Part shown: positions 33,371 to 44,554 of the stretch, piece after piece
Layout of the letters: every line of letters starts with the position of its first letter
How positions within the stretch are numbered: the first letter of the stretch is position 1
Source of the DNA: Plasmodiophora brassicae
Taxonomy: Eukaryota; Endomyxa: Phytomyxea; Phytomyxea; Plasmodiophorida
Direction: 5' to 3'
DNA: 64,000 bases
Assembly: GCA_036867785.1 (NCBI GenBank)
Contig: CP145414.1
Coordinates: 1,116,001-1,180,000, forward strand
The notes under the pieces: model-generated
Seen by the model: only the letters and a program-made list of their open reading frames with translations
What the model was told of the DNA's origin: nothing
Databases searched by the model: none
Translations under genes and position numbers: made by a program

Positions 33371-36300
33371 ATGGCGACGATCGGCAACGCAGACGACGGC
33401 GATGACCCGCCGTTCACGCCCCAGGTGCCGTACTGGATTCGTCAACCCATCCCGGTTCTGCCGTTCAGCACCGACCCGGTCGTGTGGGAGACCCCGACGC
33501 TGTCGACGCCACGTCGGGCACCGCTCGTCGGTTCAGGACCGCGTCTCGCCGTCCTGGATGCATCGCTAGGCATGGTGGATTGCAACCATTCAGGAGAGAC
33601 CGCGTCGAGCTTGCTGGACAACTGGCTGACGAATTACGCCGACGAGTGCGGGTCGTACCACTCGGTGACGCTGTTCTGCACCCTGAAGGTTGACCGATCG
33701 CGCGCGCCTTGTCGTGGGTGCCACTGACACGATCGTGGTACACGCGAAGTTCAGGGAGATCATGACGATGACCGAACCCACAGGAGCGTTGCACCCCGTC
33801 CGGGCCGCCATCTGCCTCGACCTGATGTCCCGGTTGTTCCAGTCGGTCCGCCCTCGTCGGCTTCGGCACACGTTGCACTTCCTGCGCAACGAGATGATCC
33901 TGTCGCTGTACGCCGGCGAGATCCCGACCCTGGTACCGGACCTGGACGTTCTGATCCGCCTCGAAGCGCACTTCGCCATGTACCCAGACGTTGTGTCCCA
34001 GTACCTGTCGGTGTCGGCTCAGAACGCCGGTGTAGGTCCTCCCATCTCTGCAACGCCGTCCGACGAGCCTGACCGGTGTGTGGACAGACGCAGGTCCGGC
34101 CGGACGAGATACGAATGTTCGAGTCGAGGAAGTCGTTCATCATCAACTACCAGACGGACCAGTACGTCCGGCGGACGCTCAAGGTCGTCTTTACGTCTTG
34201 GCGCAGACAGGTCGGCGCTCGTCGCGCGCGGATCGCCAAGCTGAGGCCGCTGGTCGAATCCCGGTCGCGTTCGTACGCCGCGATCCGTTCCCAGAGCATG
34301 GGCTCACGCGCCTGGTCCGTCTGGAGGACGTTGTACCTCGAGAAACACATCGTACCTGTGTAGGTATGGGCAGACGGGGACGAATGCTGACCCTCGGTTT
34401 GCAGGCGCGCGTCACGGCCGACGTGGAGGCGATCGAATCGGTCAGCGAGGTCACGTCGCGTGACCTCAACGATGCCGTTGCACGGCTGCAGGAGATCCGG
34501 ATCATCATCGGCTCGGTGCAGGCCGAGATCAGCCAGGTCGGCCTCGTTGCGCTCCGATGGGGGACGCCGCGCCCGCCGTTCTGACGGCCATCGCAGTTGC
34601 TATCGCACAACAAGGCCAGGCGGCTCGTGCAGGCCAAGATGGCCACCGTTGTCAAAACGCTCGGCTCCAAGTTCCTGTTCCAGGCGAAACTGGTCCTGTT
34701 GGAAACGTACGCCGGAACGATGCGGTGCTGACCCGCTGGTGGTCGTCTGTGTAGATTGCTGAGCTGAAAGGAGCGCTGCCCATTACCATCGGGACGCACG
34801 CCAGTCAGCAACTGGCACTGCTGGCGTCGTCGTCGACGCTGTCCATGGGGATATACCCGGGACCGGATCCGTCGCCGACCGCCTTGTATGAGGCCCGATA
34901 CGAGAAGCAGGTCGCCGCACTGCTTCCGAAGAAGGACACGCCTCCAAACCTGGGCCGCATCCAGAGCAGGCAGGCGTATGCTAAGAGTTAGACTCACGTG
35001 GAGCCTTTCGTCAGCTGAACGTTCGGCAGGATATTCGCGCGGGTCACGAAGCGAGACGCGATGTCGACCCGGGCGCTGCTGACGGCGCCGCCCGTCGTGT
35101 TCAAAGCGTACCTGCTGGCGTTGCTGCGCTCATCGAGCGACGACGTCGACAGGTAGGCTCGCGATCCGCATCATGGACAGGAATATGAAGTCGTGCGATG
35201 CGCCTCTGACAGGGCATCACCGCCCGACCCGGGGACGAATCCGACGCTGGACAGCATCCGTCACGTGCCCGTCGTGTCATCGTTCGAGAGCGTAGGAGCC
35301 AGGGCCCCGCATAGGCGCAGGGCACGCTCGCTAATCTGGTCTGGGTTGCAGAGCCTGGCCTGGGCGTGCTCCCTGCAATCCGACCTGAGCTCGTCAGCGG
35401 CGAACATCCTCACAGACATCACGGCGGGCCTGCAGGAGATTCGCTCCGCCGTCCACCGGGTAATTGCACGGCCGGCCCGCGCGTCGACGATGCTGACCCG
35501 ACCCGGGGCACAGGAGTGGTGCACTCACCTGGAAGCGTCGCGAAACGATAACGCCGCGCTGGTAGACGCCAGCGGGACCCTGCTGGGCAGGAACGACGAA
35601 CAGGCAAATGCGGAGGCGAACAGCTCGGTGGCGGGCAACGCGCGAGCACCTAAAGACGCCGACGTCGACGTACGTGACGCAGCAGGCTGGCGCCGGCCCT
35701 AACCCTGACGTTGTCCCCCAGTCGAGGTTCAGGCACCTGATCGGAGGCGACGCGGCGCTGGTGCTCGGCGACGATGGCCCGGCGGGCGGCAACCCGGTGC
35801 TGAACTTGCTGGCGGCCTACCGCCCCGGATTGCAGCGTGCCTTCACGTTATTCGCTAGCGCCAGCGTCGAAGGTTCGCCAGCCGGGCGCGGTTCGTTGCG
35901 CGCTCAGCCGGGCTGAGTCGGATCCGGCAGGGGCCCCGAACCGGATGAGCTCCCAGGAGCTATGGAAGTTCTTCCGCGATTGCAAACTCTCGGCCAACGT
36001 CATCAGCGCGCTGCCGTTCGAGGTCGCTGAGGTCTACGTCGACGTGGCGCGACGACTGGAGTCGATCGACGCGCCCGTCGTGAAGCCGGTCGCACCCAGC
36101 GGCAGGTCACGAAACAGCGACGTAGGCGTGCCAGGCGAATCGGGCATCGGGGCCCTTGCCTAACACCGCATGGCGTGCTCAGCAGGACTACCTGAACAGC
36201 GAGATCGATTACAGTCAGTTCGAAGGTGCAACCGCCGGTGCGCCTGCATCGAGCTTGTGGACGCCTGATGCAGTTGTGGTTTCATAGCGCTGCTGGTGCG

Positions 36301-36998
36301 ATTGCTGGCGAGGACGACGGCGGCGACGGGGCAGCGAACGCTGTGCCAGAACCTCACCGCGCTGATGGACGCCATCGAGGCGCGCCTGCGTTCCGCCCAG
36401 CAGATGAACGACTTCCTGCTGCAGGTCGGACGGGAGGCCTAGACCGGAATGAATCCCCCGTTGTCATCCACTGACATATTACCGGTCAGGTCGCCAGCCG
36501 CCCCGTTCGGGCCGTGTTCTACACGCACAGACACTTCCTGAACAACGTCTTCTCGTTCTACGCGAAACAGTCGGGGCGCGCGGCCGGGTCCATGTCGCGA
36601 ATGGACTTCGAGGAGCTCAAACTGGTATGCCCATCTGGTCGCGAACGATAGGCGCCACTGGGTCAAGCTGTCTTTACGCAGCTCTGGAACCAGTTCAAGC
36701 TGATGGAGTTGGGCATCACGACGTCCGACCTGGCAAACATCTTCTGCCAGGCACGTTAGCACACGTGTGCTGCTGTTTCCTGCTCGTGACCATCAAACAG
36801 GTTGGCGTCGACGTTGTCAACGGCGGGCCGGATTCAGCAAAGATGAACGCGAAGGAGCTGGTGTACCCCGATTTCTGCCAGGCGATCGCGGCCCTTGCCT
36901 GCTTCTACCCTCCGGTTCGCAGCCCCTTCGTCCCGCTCGACGAGAAGATCGCCGCGTTCATCACCAAGTACCTGAAACCGATGCACCGTAGCAAATAA
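33371..36998 (+). CDS. large multi-exon hypothetical protein, possibly axonemal
   Basis: A chain of + strand exons with short introns ends at TAA 36996-36998. Pieces include PYWIRQPIPVLPFSTDPVVW, SSLLDNWLTNYADECGSYH, HTLHFLRNEMILSLYAGEIP, FESRKSFIINYQTDQYVRRT followed by LKVVFTSWRRQVGARR, ARVTADVEAIESVSEVTSRD, SSQELWKFFRDCKLSANVIS, and a C-terminal EF-hand-like region (SMSRMDFEELKLLWNQFKLM; YPDFCQAIAALACFYPPV). Trp-containing helical repeats and a C-terminal EF-hand-like block are common in flagellar proteins, and IFT43 shows the organism has flagella, but the function is inference. Start 33371 is chosen because the earlier ATG at 33266 overlaps the ThrRS stop. The exon count is about twelve; not every junction is resolved, and two genes are possible. 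Confidence 0.5.
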
Positions 36999-37030
36999 CG
37001 CCCGTTTAGAACACGCCCTGTATCGGCGAA

Positions 37031-37543
37031 TTATTCGCGTTTGGCATCGGCGTCGATGTAGGCGGTGTACTTCTGCCGGGATCCCTTGCACTTGTCGACC
37101 GGGTACTTGGCCGCGTTCTTGGCCAGCTTGCGAAGGGCCGCCTCAGGCAGGTCGACCGCACATCGGTCGGCCAGACGCACCAGGTACAGCAGGACGTCGG
37201 CGAGCTCCTCGCCCAGGTGCTCGCGCTCCCCCTCTGTGAAATCTGCAGGCAGCGCTCATCAGCGTTCCCGTCGGCATCGACATCATCGGGCATCACAGCA
37301 CAGACCAGGCACGCCTGGCTCACAGCGCTCCCGCCACTGGAAGATCTCGGACAGCTCACCGACCTCAGCAACCTGCCGAGTTGACCGTCAGCCAACTCCC
37401 CTCCAGACAGTCTTCTTGCCAGTGCCTACCATAGCCAGCAAAACGTTCCGGGGCGTGTGGTACTGGTCCCAGTCACGTTCGCGCGCGAACGCCGCCATTC
37501 GCGAGCGCACGTCCTCCAGCGACACCTGCGCCGACCAGGGCAT
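37031..37543 (-). CDS. dCTP pyrophosphatase 1-like MazG NTP pyrophosphohydrolase
   Basis: Three exons from ATG 37543-37541 to TAA 37033-37031. The spliced protein reads SLEDVRSRMAAFARERDWDQ, YHTPRNVLLAM joined to VAEVGELSEIFQWRER, then EGEREHLGEELADVLLYLVR and the tail KYPVDKCKGSRQKYTAYIDA. The E-x-x-E (VGELSE) and E-x-x-D (EELADV) metal-binding motifs of the all-alpha MazG/DCTPP1 fold are intact. Family members hydrolyse dCTP and modified dCTP to cleanse the nucleotide pool. Length matches the family. Confidence 0.92.
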
Positions 37544-37612
37544 CGCGCGCCAGAAACAGTGCGGATGTTCCTGCGGCAGGGCAGCACCTGCGCCTTGCGC
37601 AGAACGGCGCAG

Positions 37613-38116
37613 TCAGCGATGGTCGTGCAGTACTTCGTCGAATTCGATCGCCCACGTCCCCTTCAGAAGCAAATAGTTCAGTGCCAGAATGCAGACAGAA
37701 GAAGCTCGACCCAGATGCGACAATGCCGACAAGCGGACTGCTTTCATCACAAGACGACGAGCGCGAGCAGAGGGAACAATTCCTGTCCGTTCAGCGTGAA
37801 CAGGAACTCCCCAACGCGTGCCGAGGTCCGGCCGAATATCACGTGCCAATCCTGGCTCCTGATACAAGCACTTGGGCGTGCGGACGTTGATGAAGATGAC
37901 GTGTGATTTGGTCCCGGTAACCGCGTACGAAGACATCTGCTGCAGCAGCTCCAGTGCTAAGTCGTCGGCACCGTGTTGTTGCCTGGCATCGAACGACCTC
38001 GTCGCCCGGTCAGCGTTGCTGAGCGGCTGGGTGGTGGCGATGTTGGCACAGGTGGGGCAGGCAGGCGTGTCTGGACGTCGACAGACTGGGACGTGCGATG
38101 CCGAAGACAACGGCAT
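37613..38116 (-). CDS. hypothetical protein; parent of a nearby partial copy
   Basis: Open frame of 167 codons, ATG 38116-38114 to TGA 37615-37613. It contains DDLALELLQQMSSYAVTGTK, SHVIFINVRTPKCLYQEP, GLARDIRPDLGTRW and VPVHAERTGIVPSARA. The 3' two thirds are duplicated at 40313-40533. In the copy this frame changes mostly by conservative substitutions, which favours it over the other two frames. Upstream exons up to about 38390 are possible. No family is recognised. Confidence 0.45.
   Translation of the reverse strand: MPLSSASHVPVCRRPDTPACPTCANIATTQPLSNADRATRSFDARQQHGADDLALELLQQMSSYAVTGTKSHVIFINVRTPKCLYQEPGLARDIRPDLGTRWGVPVHAERTGIVPSARARRLVMKAVRLSALSHLGRASSVCILALNYLLLKGTWAIEFDEVLHDHR
37618..37855 (+). 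repeat. diverged direct repeat, copy A
   Basis: About 230 bp resembling 40313-40533 in the same orientation, with shared blocks such as CGTTCAGCGTGAACAGGAAC and AACGCGTGCCGA. Identity looks to be around 80-85% by eye, with a few small gaps. It overlaps the 3' part of the hypothetical gene at 37613-38116. Confidence 0.8.
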
Positions 38117-38453
38117 ATGTCGGGCGGCCGTGTACGACGATGCAGTGGGCGACGTTGCAACCAGCTGTGCGCCGAGGAAGCCCAGCGTAAGCGGGTTCCA
38201 AATTAACGACGTATATCGCTCTCACCCCGGCATAGACATCGTGCAGGATGCCCCGGAGGACGACGCACGCTCCACCGTGTACAGCGTGCAACGTGACTTG
38301 GGGGTACCGCACCGCCGTCCGGCCACGCAACGACCCGCTGCAGCAAAGGCGTACACCTATCACTGGCCCTCCTATTCAGCAACATGCGCATGGTGCTGAT
38401 GGCTGATGGACGCTAATACAGTTCGAACGAAAACGCTGACAACGTGTATTCGC

Positions 38454-39320
38454 TCAAGGATTTAGAGGCGCAATTCCTTTCACGTTCTCAAAAGCTGCAC
38501 GGATGGCCTTTCGCGTTGAACGGTCGGAAGGCTTATCAAAATATACTAAACCTCCGCCGTCGACGTAATCGTGAATGACGCCGATCTGCAAACGGTACTG
38601 CATTCCAAGCAGGCCACCGATTTGTGGTGCGCCTGGAGCAGAAGTTTCAGTTACTGGGATCAAGCGATGACGCAATACCCCGTCCATTTCTTCATTCGTC
38701 GGTGGCGCGAACGCGTTGCTCAGCCAATGGGTCAGCACGGGGTCTGCCCACACCGCGTCCAGTGCCGCGAATGCACTTTGGCGGGCCGTCGGATGGACAC
38801 GAATGCCCTTCGTATACATTTCGTGCACTAACTGCACGTCAAGTTGGAACGAGATTTGTGGAATCGGTTTCAGAGAAAACCCCACAAGACCGGCCACCAT
38901 CCGGTTGTCAGACACGGCTTCGATCACCCACTGCTTGCCTGCGGCCGTGTTGACGCGCTTGAAGAAGATGGCTCCCGCTGGCATCGGCAGCCGTCCGCGG
39001 TTGTACAGGAATAAGGAGCTACACCCCGTATCATCTATCAATGTGAACGCGTCCGTCACCCTGTCGATCTTGATATTGACGGATACCAGAGCCCGCATGT
39101 CGTCAACAACAGATCCCATCGCTTCCTCGTCGTCTCCGAACACAGCGCCGACTCTATCATGTGTGTCCTCACGATCCTCATTCACGCGAAAGATTACGCA
39201 CGGCTTCGTCATGAGGTCCGACTGCATCACAAGTCGACGAGCTTCTTGCACTGATGGTTTCTGGGAAAGGTACTGCCGCGTGAGAACGTAGCTGTCGTTC
39301 ATGTAGAATGCTGTCCACAT
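38454..39320 (-). CDS. hypothetical single-exon protein abutting a palindrome
   Basis: About 288 residues if started at ATG 39320-39318; the frame stays open 12 codons further upstream to the centre of a large palindrome. Features are SYVLTRQYLSQKPSVQEARR, VGAVFGDDEEAMGSVVDD, VSVNIKIDRVTDAFTLIDD, IFFKRVNTAAGKQWVIEAV, VHEMYTKGIRVHPTARQSAF and YVDGGGLVYFDKPSDR. It looks like a folded soluble alpha/beta protein. Codon use is less GC-rich than in neighbours, which could mean transfer or relaxed selection. No family is recognised. The first 30 codons lie in a palindrome arm, so the true N terminus may be lost. Confidence 0.6.
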   Translation of the reverse strand: MWTAFYMNDSYVLTRQYLSQKPSVQEARRLVMQSDLMTKPCVIFRVNEDREDTHDRVGAVFGDDEEAMGSVVDDMRALVSVNIKIDRVTDAFTLIDDTGCSSLFLYNRGRLPMPAGAIFFKRVNTAAGKQWVIEAVSDNRMVAGLVGFSLKPIPQISFQLDVQLVHEMYTKGIRVHPTARQSAFAALDAVWADPVLTHWLSNAFAPPTNEEMDGVLRHRLIPVTETSAPGAPQIGGLLGMQYRLQIGVIHDYVDGGGLVYFDKPSDRSTRKAIRAAFENVKGIAPLNP

Positions 39321-39525
39321 TCCTTTCGGGATATCGCCCAAGTCAGAACTAAGCACCTCATTAATGAGGTGCTTAGTTCTGACTATGAGGTGCTTAGTTC
39401 TGACTTGGGCGATATCCCGAAAGGAATGTGGACAGCATTCTACATGAACGACAGCTACGTTCTCACGCGGCAGTACCTTTCCCAGAAACCATCAGTGAAA
39501 GAAGCTCGTCGACTTGTGATGCAGT
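39221..39525. repeat. foldback palindrome: 140-bp arms, 25-bp spacer
   Basis: The left arm 39221-39360 is the reverse complement of the right arm 39386-39525 with a single mismatch (GCAAG versus GAAAG). The spacer 39361-39385 contains a further copy of the innermost 20 bp (TGAGGTGCTTAGTTCTGAC), which makes a perfect 42-bp palindrome at 39340-39381. The left arm is coding DNA of the gene at 38454-39320; the right arm copies the start of that gene in opposite orientation and ends at a stop. It is either a genuine inverted duplication or an assembly artefact. Confidence 0.9.
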
Positions 39526-39946
39526 AATGATGCGTCGAATTTCACCAGGAACAGCAGGTTGTGGGTCAAGTGGTTCAAGCGAATCGGGACCCAGTCCGGA
39601 AGGTAACGATAATGTGCGGCCGGTTCTATTGATATCATCATCATCATCACCATCATCATCATCTGATTTCCCGTTCCGTAGCATTTGTACGATCATGTTT
39701 CGTGCAACGAACGGAATCACGAAAGACGCAACACAGAAAATGCATCCAATCGCAATTATGACGAAACGGGTCCCGTCCGATGCAGGGAACGTGCCCGAAT
39801 ACAGGATCAGAATAAATCCCGCCATGAACGACAGGCACGTTACCGACGCAAACAGTCGGACAGAGAACTGTCAAAAGGTTAATAATTGAGAATACTGTTC
39901 GCTGCTGCGACCCAACCCTGAAGGAATCAACCACCGCTTGCTTCAT
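39463..39946 (-). CDS. small two-TM membrane protein, 3' end replaced by the palindrome
   Basis: ATG 39946-39944. A 51-nt intron (GTTGGG...TTGACAG) joins MKQAVVDSFR to FSVRLFASVTCLSFMAGF. Two transmembrane segments follow, LFASVTCLSFMAGFILILY and FVIIAIGCIFCVASFVIPFV, then KSDDDDGDDDDD encoded by an ATC-repeat tract and a Pro/Leu-rich tail. The last 20 or so codons, from about 39525 down, are antisense to the right palindrome arm, so the native C terminus is probably lost. No family is recognised. Confidence 0.55.
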
Positions 39947-40085
39947 CACCAAGATGCACGAACGCACCACCGATATCCGTTGAACACTCAAAACGCACAC
40001 AGCACGCCTTTGAACACCTACGGACTCCGAACTACGGTCAACCCTGAACTGGCCGACGGGCGCACCAATTGAAAAGTGCGACTGT

Positions 40086-40108
40086 CCCCCCCCCCTCCCC
40101 CCTCCCCT
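40086..40108. repeat. C-rich homopolymer-like tract
   Basis: Long C runs separated by single T residues. It could form G-quadruplexes on the other strand and is also a spot where read errors gather. Confidence 0.85.
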
Positions 40109-40312
40109 CGCCGCGTCCCAGAGCCACGACAGGTGTCCGTAAACCACAGCGAATGTAGGGGCTTCGTTGTTGCCTCTAGGATCACAATGTAATAGCGGGG
40201 CCAGCACGGTCACTTAGCGGAATACTCTTCAGCTGCTACTGGTTTCATTTCCCGTACAGCTATCCGATTCGCTTGGTGACGTAAGGCTGCCCTTTGTCAG
40301 CAGGAGCATTCG

Positions 40313-40533
40313 GATGATGTGCAGCACGTCGTCGAATGCGTTCGCCCACGTCCAATTCAGCGGCTAGTTCATGCCAGAAGCTCGATCCAGACGCGACAAT
40401 GTCGAATAGCGGACTGCTCCCGTAACAAGACGAAGAGCGCGAGCAGAGGAAACAATTCCTGACCGTTCAGCGTGAACAGGAACTTCCCAACGCGTGCCGA
40501 CATCTGGCCGGATATCACGTGCCAAACCTGGCG
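40313..40533 (-). pseudogene. diverged direct repeat, copy B; partial copy of the gene at 37613-38116
   Basis: In the same frame as the parent it reads GLARDIRPDVGTRWEVPVHA then ERSGIVSSARA, and stops earlier (RASGMN then TAG). The parent's last 20 codons (ILALNYLLLKGTWAIEF) are affected by a small deletion. No start codon or upstream exon is present. Confidence 0.6.
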
Positions 40534-40605
40534 TCACCTTTTATATTGTTGTTCAGAAACAGCGCGTCCGTGCGGCGTGACGTGCTAGCTCAACCGACCG
40601 ACACC

Positions 40606-43600
40606 ATGACGGACCGGGTCGGATCGATCGCATTGCCCATTCTCAACAGCGATCGCACGTACGTGGACGGTCAGGCGTCCATTGAGCATCAGATCGATAT
40701 CCATGTGCTGGACATGGTCGCATCGGCGGATGCGGTGATGGATGTCCTGTACGGGATCAAGTACCTGTCAGTATGCAACCGCCATGTTGCAAGGCCATTC
40801 CGCACGTGTTCATATGTTGTTTGTTGACAGGATGGATTATCGAATCAAAGGTGGGAAGCTGCCACATCTCGACCGCGACCTGATGGATCGACTTCTCGCC
40901 GCGCTCTTGCCGTTACTCGGCCAGCAGACCGGCAACCTGATCCGATTGCGACCCACGACCGAGGCCGAACTCGCTTTCGTGCTGTTCGGCGAGTTCCTGG
41001 AGAACGTGGGCGAGTTTCGTGAGGCCGTGGCCAAGTTGTCGACGACCGACCTGCGCGAGCAGCTGCGCCTGGACCTGCACTGCCGCTCCTGGTGCACCGA
41101 CACACAGAAGGAGCAGGCCGCCTCCGTCCTCGCCCTCCTCATGCGCTTCTTTGCCAAATCATTCGACTGGCGCGACATCGTCCGTCGCAGCCACCATCGT
41201 GAAGTGGAGAAACTCATGGACGCCCATGCGGACAAGTTTCTGCATCCGGCGATGCCCGATCATCAGCAGCAACAGGCATTGTTTCCACCGCCAGCCCTGT
41301 ATTTCGACAAGGACCCGAGTCGTTTGGCGGATATGTTCGCCACCAACCTCAGTACTGGGCTTGGGCCGAAACGTATCGAGATGATGCGGGAGCATTACGG
41401 ACGCAATGTGATCCCGTCGGCCAAGTCCACATCCACCCTGGGCCTGCTGTGGCAGCAGATCACCGACTTCATGGTCCTGATCCTCATTGCCGTTGTCATC
41501 CTCGAGCTGGTCATGAAAGAATACGACTCGGCCGTCGTCCTCATGATCGTGGTCGTTGTCAACGTCCTCATCGGGTTCACACAGGATTACAAGGCCTCGA
41601 AATCATTGGCAGCATTGATGACCCTGTCCGTGCCCAAGGCAACGGTCATCCGCGACTCGCAGCAACAGGTCATCGAGTAGGTCGCATTCGTATCCCCGTC
41701 GTTGTCGCCCCCGTCATGTTTCCAAACGTGTCCATTTGCTTCTTCGGAACCGTTCTGGGGCGTCTGACTGGCTGATGCAGTGCTGCGATGGTGGTGCCCG
41801 GCGACATTGTCGTCCTGGACGAGGGCGATTACGTGCCGGCGGATCTGCGTCTGTTCCAGGTATCGCAGCTGGAGATCATCGAAGTGATACTGACCGGCGA
41901 GTCGGTGCCGACCGTCAAGTCTGTCGATACGATTCGCAAGCGGACGCGTCGTCTGCCGCTGGGCGATTGCGCCGGATCGGCGTTCATGTCCACTGTCGTG
42001 GCTCGTGGGCGTGGCCTGGGCATTGCCGTTCGGACCGGCGTCCACAGCGAGATCGGCAAGATCAGCAGGGCGATCACCGAGTCGCCAAGCGAGCAGACCA
42101 ACATCGAGCGGCAGCTACAAACACTCGGCAAGGCCCTGGTCGCCATCTCCATCGGCCTTTGCGGCCTGGTCGTCGCCATCGGCCTCGCCTATCGCAACAA
42201 TGCATTAGATGTAGTGCATCATGGCATCTCGTTGGCCGTGTCCGTAATCCCCGAGGGTCTCGTCGCCGTTGTCACCGTGACCATGGCCATTGGCGTGCGT
42301 CGCATGGCCGCCAGGAATGTCATCGTCCGACGCCTGGCCGGTGTGGAGACGCTCGGGTCCGTCTCCGTCATCTGCTCGGATAAGACGGGGACCTTGACCG
42401 AAGGCAAGATGGGTTGCGAGCAGATATGGACCTGTGATCGTTCGCTCTACACGTTCTCACATTCCACCGCCATGGACCCGACCCTGGGAGTCGTCACGCG
42501 TCATCTGGATCGGGATGATCATCACGATGATCAGCCGTCGTCACCGGTGGACCTCAGCGCCGCCCCAGGCCATCTCCTGACCGCCGCCATGATCAGCGCC
42601 CTCTGCAACAATTCGTCCGTCCGCAAGTCGTCGACCGATGAGGGATCGTGGCGTTCCACCGGCGACCCGACCGAGGTGGCCATGCTCGTCGCCGCCATGA
42701 AGATCGGCGTCACCGCCGACTGGTTCGCAACCAAGATGGGCATTGCGAAAATCGGCGAATTCGCGTTCGACAGCGACCGCAAACTCATGTCGGTCGTCGT
42801 CGCGCAGCAGCAGCAGCCGCCTCTGGACGACGCCGCTCTGCATCTGCCGCCTGAATCCGCGTTCCTGCTCTGTAAAGGCGCCCCAGAGTGCGTCCTGGCG
42901 CATTGCGACGCCTACCTGCCTTCGTCGACGGGGCGATTCCTGGATCTGGACCAGGCCACGCCGCTGACCGGCGCCTTTGTCGACCACGTGAGTACGCGAT
43001 CGGAGCGTATGGCCGCACAGGGGCTACGTGTGCTCGCTCTGGCGTGTCGTGCCGTACCTCGGTCGCAGGTCGACGCCATGGTGGATTCGGCACAGGCCGA
43101 GACGGCGATGGTGTTCATCGGCCTGGTCGGGCTGATCGATCCGGCGCGCCCAGGCGTCGCCGAGAGCGTCAGGCAATGCAAATCGGCCGGCATCAATGTG
43201 ATTATGATCACCGGTGACCATATGGCCACCGGGCTGGCCATCGCCACTCAGCTCGGCATCTACGACAGGGACGACGGCGACCGGAACCGCAGCATGTCCG
43301 GCTCTGAGATCGATTCGCTGTCGGCCGAGGCCTTGTCGAAACTGAACCCATTCCCGGTCGTCTTTGCGCGCGTGTCGCCGGATAACAAGCTGAATATCGT
43401 CAAGGCGTTGCAGGCGCAGGGCCATTCCGTGGCCATGACCGGCGACGGCGTCAATGACGCGCCGGCCATTAAACGCGCCAATGTCGGCATCGCCATGGGC
43501 GTCGGCGGCACCGAGATCACGAAACAGGCCGCCGACATCGTTCTGGCCGACGACGACTTCTCGACGATTGTGGCGGCGGTTCGCGAGGGTCGTATCGTGT

Positions 43601-44423
43601 TTGCCAACGTCAAAAAGTTCTGCATGTACCTGCTCAGCTGCAACAGCGCCGAGATCTTCCTCTTCCTCGCCGCCGCCATCATCAACGTACCGGTCCGTTC
43701 TGCGTTGTCGTTCTCTTTCACGTCACCATGATTGGAGTCTCAGACGCGCTCACGCAGGCGCCGTTCTCTACGATTCAGATCCTGTGGGCGAACATCATTG
43801 CCGACGTGCCGCCGGCCATGTCCTTGGGCTTCGAACCGCCCGAACCGGATCTCATGGAGCGGCGCCCGCGTCTGCAGAACGAAGGCGTGCTGCCGCTGAT
43901 CGACTCATTGATCATCCTCTCGCAGGGCCTTACCATGGCCGTCACCTCGCTGGTGGCGTTCCTCCTCGCGTTCTGGCACGTCCTGCCCAGCTTCGACAAT
44001 GATCTGATGCGGCAACGCACGCTGGCGTTCACATGTCTCACCATGGTCCAGATCGTTCAAGCCGTGTTGAGCAGAAGCGCGAGGAACTCGCTGTTGACCA
44101 CCGGCGTGTTGGGCAATCGCATCATGGTTTGGGCCTGTCTCGTCTCGACCGTGTCTCTGGTGGTCGGCCTCTACCTGCCCGGTCTCAGCGACTTCCTCGA
44201 GTCGACGCATCTGTATGCCCTCGATTGGCTCGTCGTCCTTGTCACCGTCGGCATTCAGATTCTGGCCGTCGAGCTGATCAAGGCCATCGTCAGGCGTTAT
44301 GAACGCACGCATCCGTCGCCGAGGAAGACGAAACCGGTGGCGGAATCCGACGCGGTTGGGAGCAGGGGCGTCTTGAACATCCTGTATCCACAACGTGACG
44401 ATCCACACCGCTGCTGTCTATAG
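40606..44423 (+). CDS. P-type cation ATPase, ENA-like (type IID), with long N-terminal extension
   Basis: Four exons around introns 40767-40830 (64 nt), 41677-41780 (104 nt) and one near 43704-43769 encode about 1170 residues. An unusual ~230-residue helical N-terminal region (LPHLDRDLMDRLLAALLP, ELAFVLFGEFLENVGEFRE) precedes the transporter core. Core motifs: TGES in EVILTGESVPTVK, membrane motif SVIPEGLVAVVTVTMAIG, phosphorylation site ICSDKTGTLTEGKM, nucleotide-binding FDSDRKLMSV and CKGAPECVL, hinge TGDGVNDAPAIKRAN. EGKMGCEQIW after DKTG and PPAMSLGFEPPEPDLMERRP resemble fungal ENA Na+/K+-exporting ATPases; IPEGL is shared with other type II pumps. The likely role is Na+ or K+ efflux at the plasma membrane. 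C-terminal membrane segments (about 43770-44310) are complete. Confidence 0.88.
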
Positions 44424-44554
44424 GCAAAACTATGTCGATATAATCCACCCCTGCCACCTCGGGCATTGCAAGCGTATTAGAGGCCACACACAGCGATCAC
44501 CTTTTCTAACCCTTAAGATCGCGGGCGTGTACTACGAGTTACCACATTCATCCG

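Larger units (their letters stand above)
39947..40605. other. 659-bp intergenic region with C-tract and partial gene copy
   Basis: AT-richer DNA upstream of the P-type ATPase gene. It contains a C-rich tract at 40086-40108 (runs of 10, 6 and 4 C split by single Ts) and repeat copy B at 40313-40533. No intact frame is seen. The ATPase promoter must lie in the last 70 bp or overlap copy B. Confidence 0.6.

Noticed and set aside
37637-37900. + strand frames across copy A of the direct repeat
   Set aside because: The same frames are broken differently in copy B, while the - strand frame changes mostly by conservative substitutions.
40086-40108. Telomere-like repeat
   Set aside because: The C runs are irregular and there is no repeating unit such as CCCTAA.
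37618-40533. The two direct repeats as long terminal repeats of a retroelement
   Set aside because: They lack TG...CA ends, contain coding-like sequence of a gene, and no reverse transcriptase, integrase or capsid-like frame lies between them.
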